DNA of 64,000 nucleotides from Prostheceraeus crozeri (taxonomy: Eukaryota > Platyhelminthes > Polycladida > Euryleptidae), in the NCBI GenBank assembly GCA_907163375.1, contig CAJQUW010001981.1, positions 124,001 to 188,000 of the forward strand. Direction: 5' to 3'. Under the pieces are notes generated by a model. The model did not search any database. It was given only the letters and a program-made list of their open reading frames with translations, and was not told the DNA's origin. Shown piece by piece: positions 46,796 to 58,212 of this stretch (position 1 is its first letter; every line of letters begins with the position of its first letter). Both the position numbers and the translations under genes were made by a program.

Positions 46796-48395
46796 TGCTC
46801 TAATTATTCATTAAAGTAATGTCTCAGAATAAGATCTCAGAAACGTGATACCGAACCTTAACAAGACGATAACAATCTTTTATCTTGTGTCTAATGATCT
46901 ATTATAGTTGTGCACGTGTCAACAATTATCAAATAACCAAAAACTCGACACAGAGAAAATCTCTTGTCAATAAATACGTGTACAATCTTGCTACCGCTCA
47001 ACAGGATAAAGAGATAACGTTGTAAACAAAAATGCTTGTAGTAATGTTGCTGACTTGGCTAGCAATCCAAGCAGTGATGTGGAGCGGAGTGGGAGTAAAT
47101 TTGGAGCGGAGCGGTAGTAAAGAAAATTTTGACTGGAGCGGAGTGGAGTGGGAGAGAACCAGTTTTATCATAATTAATGATTTTTTACATTATTATTATT
47201 ACACTATTTTTCGTAAGAGATTAGTCTATTATTTATTTTTTCAACATTATTCGGAGGTAAGACTCCATTCTCAAGTTATACAGTAAGTGGAAGGGCTGTA
47301 TAAACCGTTAATAAGAAAGCCAATAAAGATATGATTAAAAATTGAAAGAAATCTGAAAGTTAAAAATGGAAGTCCGACAGTTCATATTCGTTCCTATGGA
47401 TGGGTTCAAATTTTTAGTGTGCATTGGCTCACGGAATGTTAGGTTAATGAATGATTGACACAGATAGATTTTGCTAGGTTATTTGACATGTGATGAGATG
47501 TTATAGATGGATTAAGTCTTGTTTTTCAGATGTTCATTAATTCTTCTATGCAAAGTTCTTATCGTACTACCGAGTACCGATGTATCGTTCCTTGCATCTT
47601 ATACAAAATTATTCTTATCAAATTTTTCTGATACAAAATTATCATTTCAAAAATACAAGAAAAATTCTGCCTACAGAAAACTACAATTTATTAATTATTA
47701 TTATTCATGCTTATATCAGTATGAGCGAGCATCGTTACCTGATAGCATCGTATTGCTACATAGTATGAGGCTGCAACAGAATGAATTTTCTGATTGTCAC
47801 ACATATTTGCGGTTACTCTTCAGGTGAGTCACTCAGTTATTATCACATGATAAGTGTAGAATCACTATTAATGCTAATGTGCAATCTGCTTTCGAAGTAT
47901 TGTTCAATTATAATCATTATTTATTTAAATTCATTCATGATTATCGGCCATAATTCGTATTTAAAATTCGACAAGCATAAGGCTAATATTTTGCAGTTAA
48001 GCATATTATCAGAGTGGAAGTCAGTCATATAATTTACAGTAGTCAAACAACCTAAAAAGTTCAAGGAAATCGTTTTATTTATGGTATGGTAAATTAATAG
48101 GATTTAGTTTAAGTGGAGCGGAGCGGAGTGGCTAGGTATGAAAAAATGACTGGAGCGGAGCGGAGTGGAGCGGTAAAATTGTACCGCTCCACATCCTTGA
48201 ATCCAAGTTAATATCTAATGCAACGATTCGTAACTGTACTCTCTATTATTGTAATGCAAAATATAGGTGCTGGAGGCCGACTGCCGACAAAATATAATCC
48301 GGGTGCCGACAGTGGCCCTGCCGACGGGGGTCCAATAATTTTCTTGGGGGGAGGGCATGTGCCCCCCCCAGAACCCTCCCGTAGCGCCACCCCTG
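46796..48395 (+). mobile_element. Dispersed repeat B, copy 1, split by a hAT element
   Basis: 46796-47071 and 48200-48395 together match 52160-52611 almost end to end. The repeat runs from TGCTCTAATTATTCATT to a GC-rich end with a near-palindrome (GGGCATGTGCCCCCCCC) and GTAGCGCCACCCCTG. The class is unknown: no inverted ends are evident. The break lies at AATCCAAG, duplicated at the insertion. Confidence 0.85.
47072..48199. mobile_element. Non-autonomous hAT element, GGAGCGGAGTGG family
   Basis: Ends CAGTGATGTGGAGCGG and, inverted, CAAGGATGTGGAGCGG, with identical 8-bp duplications AATCCAAG at 47064-47071 and 48200-48207. The copy of the host repeat at 52160-52611 supplies the uninterrupted site (AGCAATCCAAGTCAATATC). 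GGAGCGGAGTGG-type words crowd both sub-ends (47082-47152 and 48114-48188). The 1128-bp interior encodes nothing recognisable. Confidence 0.93.
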
Positions 48396-49239
48396 CATGC
48401 AAAGCTTGCAATAGTTGAAGGAATGAACCGTGATAGTGAAAAAGGATTGCCTTTTCTCTCGGTGATTTAGTAGAGAAGACAAGTCTTCCTAGCCTCGATC
48501 ACACCTACTCACTAAAGGTCACATCAGAGACAAAAGTGAAATACTAGTTTGTTTGAGAACACTGCCTCTTACCCTGGCGTCAATCGTATGTGATGGCTCC
48601 TCCAAAGCGAAAATGTACTCATATTTTTAGGTGGGATTTTCCTTCTTGGTAGGGACTGAAGAAAAACCGTGTGAAGCGCACATCAGCAAGATTGGAGGAG
48701 CCGAGTCGCATGCATCCAACTTCAAGCGACATTTGATAAACTTTCATCGAAATTGATTGATAATTGATACAGCAATGATCACTAAAAATAGGTTCAGGTA
48801 ATTCCATACTAGAAAAGTTGTAGAAAGTTCGTTTATTAGATTTTATCAGCAACAGACGGTCAATCTAAATCCTGGCCTGTCTCATATAAACAAACATGTG
48901 GCCCAACTGGTTGTTCGTGGCGTCGGTCAACGCGTGCATTGTGATAGGAGTCCATCCTTGCCTTCATACGTGTATTGAATCATCTCTATTGCATCATCCA
49001 TTTAAATGTTTCTTGTCCCCTCGTGTTCATTCCCATGATTATGCTCGCTGTATGACGAGTGAAAGCTCGGGATAAACTTTTTCTTTCCTAATCATTGTGG
49101 TTTTTTATTTTGAATTTTGAGGTTCAGGTAAGTCTATGATGATCTATGATGTAGGTTGCCAGTTAAAAAAAAACTGGGCTATATTTACTTGTTACCGGGA
49201 GTCGGAGTCCTATCAAAATGATGGGACTCCGCATCCCTA
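48396..49239 (+). mobile_element. hAT element, GGAGTC family, partial second copy with BED finger remnant
   Basis: It begins at CATGCAAAGCTT, matching the element at 10791-13339 from 10947, and ends with GGGAGTCGGAGTCC and GGACTCCGCATCCC. Within it 48653-48748 reads TEEKPCEAHISKIGGAESHA then SNFKRHLINFHR, a BED-type zinc finger (CxxH, then HxxxxH) as found at the start of hAT transposases; MAPPKRKCTHIFRWDFPSW precedes it and stops at TAG. It is a decayed remnant of an autonomous ancestor. The left terminus is missing where it abuts repeat B. Confidence 0.72.
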
Positions 49240-51099
49240 CTTTCTTGTGCTAAGAAAATGTGTCTTTGCATTGTCTAAGGTTGAAGCATTAATTAAATGA
49301 ATTTTTAGTTCTCGTATTTATAGAAGAGATTAATTTATTGCTTCTGAAATGTGCTCATGAAAAGCAATAGAATCTCACATACTAGTCAAATCATTAACGA
49401 AGAAAACTGTACAGAGTGAACGTCATCTACAATGGAAACACGCTGACAAATTCATAAGAATCAGTGGAACTGTGGAGACAATACTGTGTTGACTTGTATA
49501 ATCATGAAGACGAGGCGGACAAAGTCATCCGGACAGTGGTGGAGCTGGGGGGTCCATGGAAGCGTTGTGCCGACGGTTTTAACCGAGGTGCCGACAGACT
49601 ATACCGACTAATTATTGTAATCTATGAACAGCTATGCCTACTTGTGGGCTATACATGCACATGTCAATTGTGCAATCGATGCACACTTTGTTATGCACCT
49701 ACACATATGTCCGATTTCTTCTTTCAGACAATTTACATGTTAACTGTCACCGAAAATGTGTTCCTATATCTGAGATTTCTTTAACTATTAATAACGAGTA
49801 TATCTATGATTTTCTTTCAAAATCTTACTTAATGCATGTACGTTAACTTTGAGAATTTTGAAACAAATGCCTGTTGGCTTACCTCGTGTACATTGCATAA
49901 GAGCAGGTAGCAAGTTTTGTACCGGTTTGTTAAATTTCTTCTTGCGGGAACAATTAAAATTCGTAAATAAGTAGCTATGAACTGAAAGCATCTTCGCTTG
50001 CTAAACGCTACGTGTTGTATAAATACGAGGATACTTTGACTCATGTAGCGTGCGTGATGATGACCTTCATCATGCACTCCATTTTCTAGGAGTTCTCGAC
50101 TACACCATAAGAGCTATCAACTATGTCAATCGATTTAATGTTAATGCATGCATGCAACTCAAATAATCAGAGCCTATGTAGGAACTTTATGCATTTTTTT
50201 CCAAATTTAATTTGAGAAAAAGGTATATAGAGAAAATATTAGAATTTTTTTATGTACAAATGGTGAGGACAAGGAACTGCCGCATGCATATGTCATAAAA
50301 CTTCGAAAGACATGGGATGTACACATGTACTATTCCTAACGTGTTAGGACACGATTTTCAAGAAACAATATCATTTATGTACAAAAGCAAATGGATAGAG
50401 CTTGCAAGTTATAACTTCGTTTAAATCAGTATTGGGCCTACATTTACAAAAGATACGAGCAAAAACTGAAATGAGATGGGTCTACAAAGGTAATTGCTAT
50501 TCGTGATGCTATTTTATACATAAACAGAGAAAATAACACTAAGGACAATGATCAATTATCGGATAAAATACTTGTGTGCAGAAATCAATAATGGAAGAGG
50601 ATCCTAGCGAAGACATAACTACACTGTCTTTTAAGCATTTCGATTATTTTCTAATTCTTTTTCTTGTGCTTGTTTTTTTAGACCACAAGCATCACAAAGC
50701 TCGTCTGCTTGATTTGTTTCATAGCTCCTTGGCCCGGTTAAGTTGAACCCGGAGAAAGTTCAACCTCATTATCTAGACTCTTACAAATTGAATTAGAAAT
50801 ATTTCGATTATATAACAAGTTAAATTTAGATATAGGCATACTAAATGTGCATTTATGTCCAATTGCATGCAAATTATGTATACTGTATTATTATGACTAT
50901 CACTTAGGAACTACAACCTTGCGCTTAACTACAAAGCATTTTGTATGATTGACCATGTGACTGCATGGGATGCAGACTATTTGCCTACACAGATGCTACG
51001 GTTATATGACTACCCATACTGTAGGTTACACTGCATGTATATCTGAATGTATGTGACTTCTGTATTTCGCAATAGTAAAAGGGATTTTCAGTCGATAAG
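49240..51099. other. Non-coding stretch
   Basis: No convincing exon or repeat. A 106-residue frame at 49464-49784 has Cys-rich runs but no recognised domain. Confidence 0.3.
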
Positions 51100-51640
51100 A
51101 TGCAAATTTTTCTTGCGTACTTTCAAAGTATATTTGTAATTATTAAAGCCTATCTTAACTACTTCCAAGATGTGACTTGCCAAGATCTCATGTTTGAAGC
51201 TGCTGGCGAATCGATTGCAATTTTAAACTTCCGTCTCCACTCTCAGACCGGTCCCTCTCAGATTGTCAAAGTTGTTGCTTTCGACACTGCACCCAAACAG
51301 GTCATTCAAACGAAGTAGGGAAGGAAATCTTAATTTCTATTAAAACATGCTGTATGTGGTGGCCAGCCGTCACTGGGGTGTCCCTACTTCTCAGGGCCAA
51401 GTCAGTGGAACATCTATGCCTTCATTTTTTCCTTCGACTGCTTCACTCAGCGGAAAAATTCCACATTCTCGCCAAAGTCAACCACCTGGGATGATGTCCC
51501 AGTAGCGAGGGCCAACACGTAGAAGTTAGTCGGAACTGCTTCCAGAAACGACGCAGCGACCAGGCAATAGAGCCGCTGATGAGGTTACTCCATACCTTAC
51601 TGTACCACTGACTTTGAAAGTAAAGCATCAATTTTTAATT
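51100..51640. other. Unclassified, relatively GC-rich segment
   Basis: A plus-strand frame ending at 51318 (CQDLMFEAAGESIAILNFRL) is followed at 51355-51620 by less AT-rich sequence that reads as plausible protein in pieces on either strand (for example SLRRFWKQFRLTSTCWPSLL or LCLHFFLRLLHSAEKFHILA). No frame is continuous. It could be an old processed copy of a gene or of an element. I cannot name it. Confidence 0.25.
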
Positions 51641-52159
51641 TGACATTCTGTTTAGCAGATCGACTTACCGTTTGAACTATTCGACAACGCGAACAACAGG
51701 CGCTCTATTAACTGTTGAATCAGTCGTGCGACTTCAGAAATGGTGCAGATGTGGCGTTTCGTTTTCCTTTATACATCCAAATGAAAGCAAATCACATGAC
51801 TGTAGCATATTTGGACCATCTCACTGGTAAAATAGCAAGATCATCGCACGATATGGTCTACGCACGCTCGCTGCGCTCGCGCAAAATTTGATCGATCACA
51901 CCACTACCGAAATCTGAATTAGCTCCTTGTCTCTCAAGATAGACGATCTGTTGATTGATTGTATTAGCAGGTAGAAATCTCTAGTAGAAAATCGTTTATC
52001 TATTATCCTATTTCATCCTCATCATTCAAAAAATCCACTGAGAAATCAGTTATAATGCTACATGTTAATAGGTAGCAAATTTATTAGACAAAATACGCTC
52101 GTATATTCTGAACACGGCAAAATCATCAAAAATGACAATTACTCCTTCATATTTTCAGC
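51641..52159. other. Non-coding stretch
   Basis: Nothing recognised apart from a short GC-rich palindromic spot near 51865 (GCTCGCTGCGCTCGCGC). Confidence 0.3.
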
Positions 52160-52611
52160 TGCTCTAATTATTCATTGAAGTAATGTCTCAGAATAAGATC
52201 TCGGAAACGTGATACCGACCCTTAACAAGACAAAAACAAACTTTTATCTTGTGTTTAATGATCTATTATAGCTGCGCACGTGTCAACAATTATCAAATAA
52301 CCAATAACTCGATACAGAGAAAATCTCTTCCCTATACAATCTTGCTACCGCTCAACAGGATAAAGAGATAACGCTGTAAACAAAAATGCTTGTAGTAAAT
52401 GTTGCTGACTTGGCTAGCAATCCAAGTCAATATCTAATGCAACGATTTGTAACTGTACTCTCTATTATTGTAATGCAAAATATAGGTGCTGGAGGCCGAC
52501 TGCCGACAAAATTTAATCCGGGTGCCGACAGCGGCCCTGCCGACGGGGGGTCCAATAATTTTCTTGGGGGGGCATGTGCCCCCCCCAGGACCCCCCGTAG
52601 CGCCACCCCTG
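52160..52611 (+). mobile_element. Dispersed repeat B, copy 2, uninterrupted
   Basis: This 452-bp copy of the repeat at 46796-48395 keeps AGCAATCCAAGTCAATATCT intact at the point where copy 1 has the hAT insertion. The same GC-rich end (GGGGGCATGTGCCCCCCCC, GTAGCGCCACCCCTG) closes it. Confidence 0.88.
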
Positions 52612-54272
52612 GTAGACAGGGAGACCAATCTCCCCGGGGTTCGAGGGGAATGAAAGAAATCAAGTCAGAGAACTTACCGAAAGGTCGAACGAATACTCGT
52701 CGAGAGCAATGACTGTTCGAGGTATCGTATAAACAAAATAAAGTTACTAAGTCGTCAAATATCTTGCTCTCAGTCAACAAAATTAAGGATTTTCCTGCTT
52801 CCCTTGACAACACAAGAATATGTCAACAAGCACGATTATGAGCGAAATTAATTCAAGTGCGGATCATTAGCCGTCGGATTTTGCTACAACGGGGAAGCAG
52901 CAGTCGACTTGCCATCGTCACCGCAACTTCACCCTTATCATTCTGTGACAAGTGTCGAGTTAGGTTCTACCAAGAAGGATTCATTATTTAAGAATTGTGA
53001 TTAATTGAGGCTGTAATCGATTAAATAGCGAGCATAAATATTCCAGCTGTCTCGTTGATGTGAACATTTAACACATTTGATATCTGTAGACGAATAAGAA
53101 CGACAGCATCAAAGAAGAGGCCTGCTCGTGCCATAACCCGTCATATCATCAGCTGTACATCTGTAAATCCGTCCACAGCAGCGTCTCTTTTTAAAGTTTT
53201 ATTTTCTGTAAATAATTTTCATTTTTACGTATTTTAGAAGCCATCAGTATTAAGTGTCTTTCTCCTGATTTGTGTGTACAGAAAGAGTTCGTGTATGACC
53301 TATGTTTGCCTTGGCCGTAATTATCTTTGTTTATTTCTATGTCTTCTTTTGTCTGGTTTGTCAAATCATGCCATTTCATTTGTTCTAGGCTTTGTAGTGT
53401 ACTGTCAGTGTCTCCAATTCGCTATCTATTCTGTGACGTCTTGATGTTTGTAATCTATATGCATAGAAATAGATTGTTTAACTGAAGTTGACTAGAATGG
53501 AAATTGATTCAAGGTCGCGGCACATCCGAGGGAACTAAGTTGGGGCATGAATGACCAATGAAAAGCTTCGATTTACTCATGTGACTGATTCTAACCCAAT
53601 GATACAGCCGTTGACAGATGTATCTAAGTGAAAATGCGTGCGATTTATGTGCCGTTATTGTGCATTGCAAGAAGCTTTGATTCTATTCTAGAGGTTTTAT
53701 TGTTGTCAATTTCTATGGTTCTAGAGGTTTTATTGTTGTCGATTTCTATGTCTATATGTGATCTGTGCGATGAACTTGTCATATCCGAGTTCGACATGAA
53801 ATAGAGCGGATCGAAAGGCCTTGTCGGAAAAATGCTGTCGTTCTTATTTGTCTACAAATGCGCTAAAGGGTCAAAGTTCTTCCACATTTGATATCTGATG
53901 CCATTAATTCGCATCTCATGTCATAACATTGAATAATTGGCATGCCCAAGTGAGAATTGATCGTGTGTCAGAAATGTTCGTGAAAACATGAATAGTAGTC
54001 TATATTTCAGGCACTAAAAATATGTGCACCTCAGTCCGAAGAATTGCTGAATTACTCAACTTACGTCAAACAAATAACAAAAATTATAACCCTAACGTTT
54101 GTTTACTCTTCGCCAGTTCATGTAGACGAGCTCATGCTAAAGTTTATCAAATTTAATGAGGAGATGAAATTACTAGTGTAATCAGCGTACAGTTTTTGCT
54201 AGGATTGTGATGTTTAACAGAGATATAACACAAATGAAGTCCAAGTGGATGCTTTCTTCCCGACCGCAAGTA
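52612..54272. other. Non-coding stretch with short repeats
   Basis: GAGGTTTTATTGTTGTC and a following ATTTCTATG occur twice near 53690-53750. No gene is seen. Confidence 0.35.
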
Positions 54273-54440
54273 CTCTGATCAGGATTCGACCACAGGTCGG
54301 TCAGAAAGCTGACCAAGGACTCTATCCACACGGCCAGACAGGCGGTGCAAGAGAAGCATTGATGAAAGCCGATATTATGCCGTTGCTCTGCAGTCGTGTG
54401 GATAGAGCACTAGTTTAGCTTTCTTCAGGCCGGAGGCACA
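54273..54440. repeat. Inverted pair of tRNA-like SINE heads
   Basis: On the minus strand 54345-54273 reads CGTGTGGATAGAGTCCTTGG, then GGTCGAATCC, a tRNA-like head with B box. On the plus strand 54395-54422 starts CGTGTGGATAGAGCACTAGT. The two face away from a 62-bp centre and can pair over about 28 bp. It is probably two SINE copies inserted head to head, or a foldback derivative. Confidence 0.55.
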
Positions 54441-54988
54441 TATAATAAGCCATCGTTCGCAAGTTGGTTCACGATCCCCCATAAGTCATCTTGACAATAA
54501 TTTTTCTCATGGCAGATAATACAAGCAGACAGAAGAAGTAGATGACATTTTCCTAATTTTTTGTTAGAGCATGAAGTATATGCTTAAAGAATGACGCGTT
54601 GTATTAAAACGTCTGTTCTATTAATAAACTATTATTCATCTCCATTTCGCTACATGTGCGTAAACAATGCAATTTCCAAGACGTTTCTTTCCCTTTTGAT
54701 TCTACGGCCTGATGATAAATTTGAGTTTCTCTTCTTGCCAATACTTAAGCCAACTGTTCATCGATGGAATTGAGTTACAACTTATACCTTACATGTCGCT
54801 GATTTTGGATTATTTTACATCACAGAAACTGACGGCTAAGGCAGATTAATGAGACCTATTCAAAGTTCAGACGATATGCTTCCAGTCTGCCGCAAACGAC
54901 ATCAAATACTTAGACGCAAATAACTGTCATTTCTTTAAGTAAGGATCAAGTACTTCTATGATTTCAAAAACTTCGAAATAAATAAAAT

Positions 54989-55140
54989 GGAATCCGTGGC
55001 GCAGTGGATATGAGTGTGGCCTGGTGATCTTTTTGTCTAGAGGTCGAGCCCCGGAAAAACCGAAGGTATCACAACACTTAGGAAAACTCTGACTATGGAG
55101 TCAGACCGTCCAAGCCTCCAGTAGGGGAGTAGTGACGTTC
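54989..55140 (+). mobile_element. tRNA-derived SINE, copy 3
   Basis: Head CCGTGGCGCAGTGG (A box) and TCTAGAGGTCGAGCCCCGG (B box); body with AGACCGTCCAAGCCTCCAGT and AGGGGAGTAGTGACG. Same family as 28644-28823 and 40112-40266. Confidence 0.85.
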
Positions 55141-55192
55141 AAGTTCATTCCATTCAAACAAACACTAAGATACGAAGATATTGAACACTCAC

Positions 55193-55331
55193 CTCTTCAT
55201 CCGGAACTTCATACATCACGCCTGCATTTGAAGTTGGAAGATATTTCTTCTCAGATTGAGTATCTTGCATGACAGTTGTTCCACTTTGTGCATAATCTTC
55301 CCATGAAAACGAAAGAGTAGACGCCTCACGT
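55193..55331 (-). CDS. Probable exon, acidic tail with tyrosine motif
   Basis: A 139-bp segment between acceptor GATTTTCCCTAAAG (55332-55345) and donor GAAGAG|GTGAGT (donor at 55187-55192). It encodes 46 residues, including SFSWEDYAQSG, QSEKKYLPTSNAG and VMYEVPDEE. YEVP is a plausible SH2-binding site, which would suit the cytoplasmic part of a receptor or an adaptor. It enters in phase 2 and leaves in phase 0, the phase needed by the exon at 29415-30182. An overlapping longer minus-strand frame (55216-55401) lacks a usable donor. No family recognised. Confidence 0.45.
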
Positions 55332-56139
55332 CTTTAGGGAAAATCATCTCGTATTGAATTCTGTCGACAAACTGCAATCCCAGTGGCGTTTTCAGTAACA
55401 AATTACAAATAACTGCAGAACAATAACCAATTCGCGGAAGGATCTGTGATATCTATGGCAATTCGAGATGCAAACATCAATTTTTAGTACAATCAAGGTT
55501 TCGGAGTGAGAAAATTTGGAAGGTACTCCGACTGCAGTCTTGAAGACTTCTCTGCGTGTACGAGGTAGCCCACGGTACCCGGGTCTGCAAATTCACTTGA
55601 GATGTGAAAGTCAATAAAGCAGTGTATGATTCACGGAAAGTTCACGCAGAGTTAGCTGTAAATACTGATTTTAGCTGGTCTCTTACACAAACGCACAGGA
55701 ATCATATGAATCAAAAGCAATAGTGTAAAATGATGTGCTTTTGGCAGTGATGTAAAAATAATACAACCAAAGCGTAAAATGTGGAATTCGATTACATGTT
55801 TTTCTTGTTTTTGATTAACTTAAAAGTAATGCCTAAAGCTTGATTCCTCATTCTGAACGGTGCGTCACAAGCATAGATATTGATTCAAAATAAATAGCTG
55901 CTCTCGCGCATATACGTCTCAATAATGGTGGAGGAGTGCATTTGCTGTATTGCTCGCTACTGTTCTTTTTGAAATGTGACTCTGAACGCTCATGAAATAG
56001 AGGGTACTGAAACAGTCGTTCACGTGCAGTTATTGAATATTTTACCCCAAGAGTTCCTCCAATCGAAAGCTCGGTCAGAAGAAGCTCGGGCGTCTTAATC
56101 TCGAAATCAAACCACGAAGTGGTGCCCCTGTTTGTCACT
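55332..56139. other. Non-coding stretch
   Basis: Nothing recognised. A minus-strand frame at 55848-56174 is antisense to the start of the mariner relic. Confidence 0.3.
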
Positions 56140-57300
56140 ACGACCGTCATGATCCACGACAATCTCCGAATCACTCAGCTGCTGAGATATCTCAAGAACG
56201 CGTTGAGCACATCATTGCAGGTTTGAACACAGAATAAGATTCATCTACGGTCGCTGTGAGTTTGAACTATCGTTAAGTGTGCAAGGTGATTAGTTTTGTA
56301 TGCTCAAAACTGATATGAAAGACTTCTGATCTGTCAAGTGAATTTTCCATCACTGCGAATCTGAAGGACATAAATTCTTGCACAGCAGTGATAGCCGATG
56401 AAACTTGGGTGCACCACCATGAGCCCGAAACAAAGCGTCAATCGATGGAACATTGCCATCAAGGCTCTCTTACCTGAAGAAAATTCATCACCCAACATTC
56501 GATAGGAAAGGTGATGACCATTGTATTTTGGTACGTGAATGGTGTCATTCAAATCGACCTTCTTGAGCCTTGAACAGCGATAAAACGCTGCTCGCTGCAT
56601 TTCAACTCTTCAAGTCTTAGGAAGCACGCCAACGCAGAGTATAGAGGGCCAACGCGTACACCGATCATACCAATGCTTAAGACATCGATGCCTTGGATTT
56701 ATCTTCTCATATGACTGTAGCAGAAGATGACCTGCTTAAAGTAACAGGGTTTTACCACCTTCAAAACTTAATAGATTGAACATGACAAAAGCACACTTTT
56801 TCGAAACGCTTGAAACGAATAATATGAGTTGGTTACCTTTACTCGTTATAAGGTACATTGCGCTATGTCTCATGCATGTGAAAGTGGGTTCTTCTGTAAT
56901 ACGAGCATCTTCCCTTTGCCACTAAAAGTGTTGTCTCAATAACTCAGTCATGTCTTACGTCAGCTAATCGGTAATCGAAAGCGGCCTTGAATGCTATATT
57001 CTGCCAATTTTCTACATCCGTCAGTAGCTCAGAGATTTCTTGGAATTAGTTGAGAAATGGTTTTGTCTCTGCTGTATGGTGCATTCGACATCCATGCCCA
57101 TATTCCAACCTTGTAACATGGTGAAACCTGCTCACAACGTCCACACACACCCCTTACTTGGAGCAGTTCTGCAAACCAGTTCCCAAAAATGAAAGAACAT
57201 CTCCAAGGTGCTCAATATGATTTTAGAATGAAAACTATTCATTTTGAGGGTCAAACATGTTTCAAGCAAAGTTGCTCATCATCAGTGACAGGAGAAACAG
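56140..57300 (+). pseudogene. Mariner transposase relic
   Basis: Pieces in order: a helix-turn-helix remnant (EISQERVEHIIAG near 56186); the catalytic start VIADETWVHHHEPETKRQSM (56388-56448) with the first Asp of DD34D; GKVMTIVFWYVNGVIQIDLL (56505) and EP; and near 57187 PKMKEHLQGAQYDF, the stretch after the third Asp. Many stops and frame changes separate them, and no inverted ends were found. It is much older than the element at 22294-23704 and belongs to a different mariner lineage. Confidence 0.75.
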
Positions 57301-57445
57301 ATATTACAATAAAATGGAGCTTACATAGAAAAGGAAAGGGAACTACATTCCATCAGTTCATAGGTCGTCGGTACATTTGTAGTGCATTTGTGTAGTCTAA
57401 CTGCGTCACATGTTGAATATTCATCTTGATCAAAATAATATTATA

Positions 57446-58212
57446 CAGTAGAACCCAGTTATAACGAACTCTCGGATATAACGTACTCCTCTTGCAGGCA
57501 CAGACAAAAATTCCTACTATGTCTATATAAAATGCCTCAGTTATAACGTACTCGGTTATAACGTACTCGGATATAGCGAACTCTTTTCAAGAGTCCACAG
57601 AGCAAATTTTGATTTTTTACAACGTACTTAGGGATGAAAGTACTTAAGTATTCTGAATCATCGAAACGAAGCTGACACGATTCTACAATAACTTGCTGCG
57701 TTTGATGATGGCAGCAACAGCTCTTGTCATTGTCTCGGAGGAGGATAACTTTTGAGTGTCGAATCCGTTCAATGAGCCATCGATAGAAGTGAACTGGAAT
57801 TAAGACATTGTCTGTGATGGTGCTTCGACTACTATCTTGGACGAAATTTAAATGCTTACTGCTGTTTACATTGTTTTTTTAGTCATTTAGACTTTTAGAT
57901 TCAAGTTCAGAATATTGCATATTTTTTCTTACACAATAGAGAATTGTTAAGACACTATGCTGTTTTCTCGAGTAGGCATGATCATACATGTAGAGCCAGG
58001 GCATACAAATAAATGTACATTACATGTATTTATGGTGATGCATAGTGAGAATTAGCTGGTCATGATGGATAGGACCTTACTATGCAATTGACAACTTAAT
58101 TTGGTGCAGAAGTAGGCTTCAATACTTCTTATACAGCTTGTTCTTGCACACCTCGGATATAACGTACCAATTTTTTAGGTCCCTTGAAGTACGTTATAAG
58201 TGGGTTCTACTG
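57446..58212. mobile_element. Pogo/Tigger-like MITE
   Basis: Ends CAGTAGAACCCAGTTATAAC and, inverted, CAGTAGAACCCACTTATAAC, with TA on both sides (57444-57445 and 58213-58214). CAGTAGAACC termini with TA targets are typical of pogo/Tigger elements. GTTATAACGTACTCGG-like words repeat just inside the left end (57470-57585) and once near the right end. No transposase is encoded in its 767 bp. Confidence 0.87.

Noticed and set aside
48208-48482. Pro/Gly-rich proteins in repeat B (also near 52427-52813)
   Set aside because: Translation of the GC-rich end of the repeat; the same text occurs in both copies.
55216-55401. 61-residue minus-strand frame
   Set aside because: The splice donor at 55187-55192 fits the overlapping frame at 55193-55331 better; this frame stops before it.
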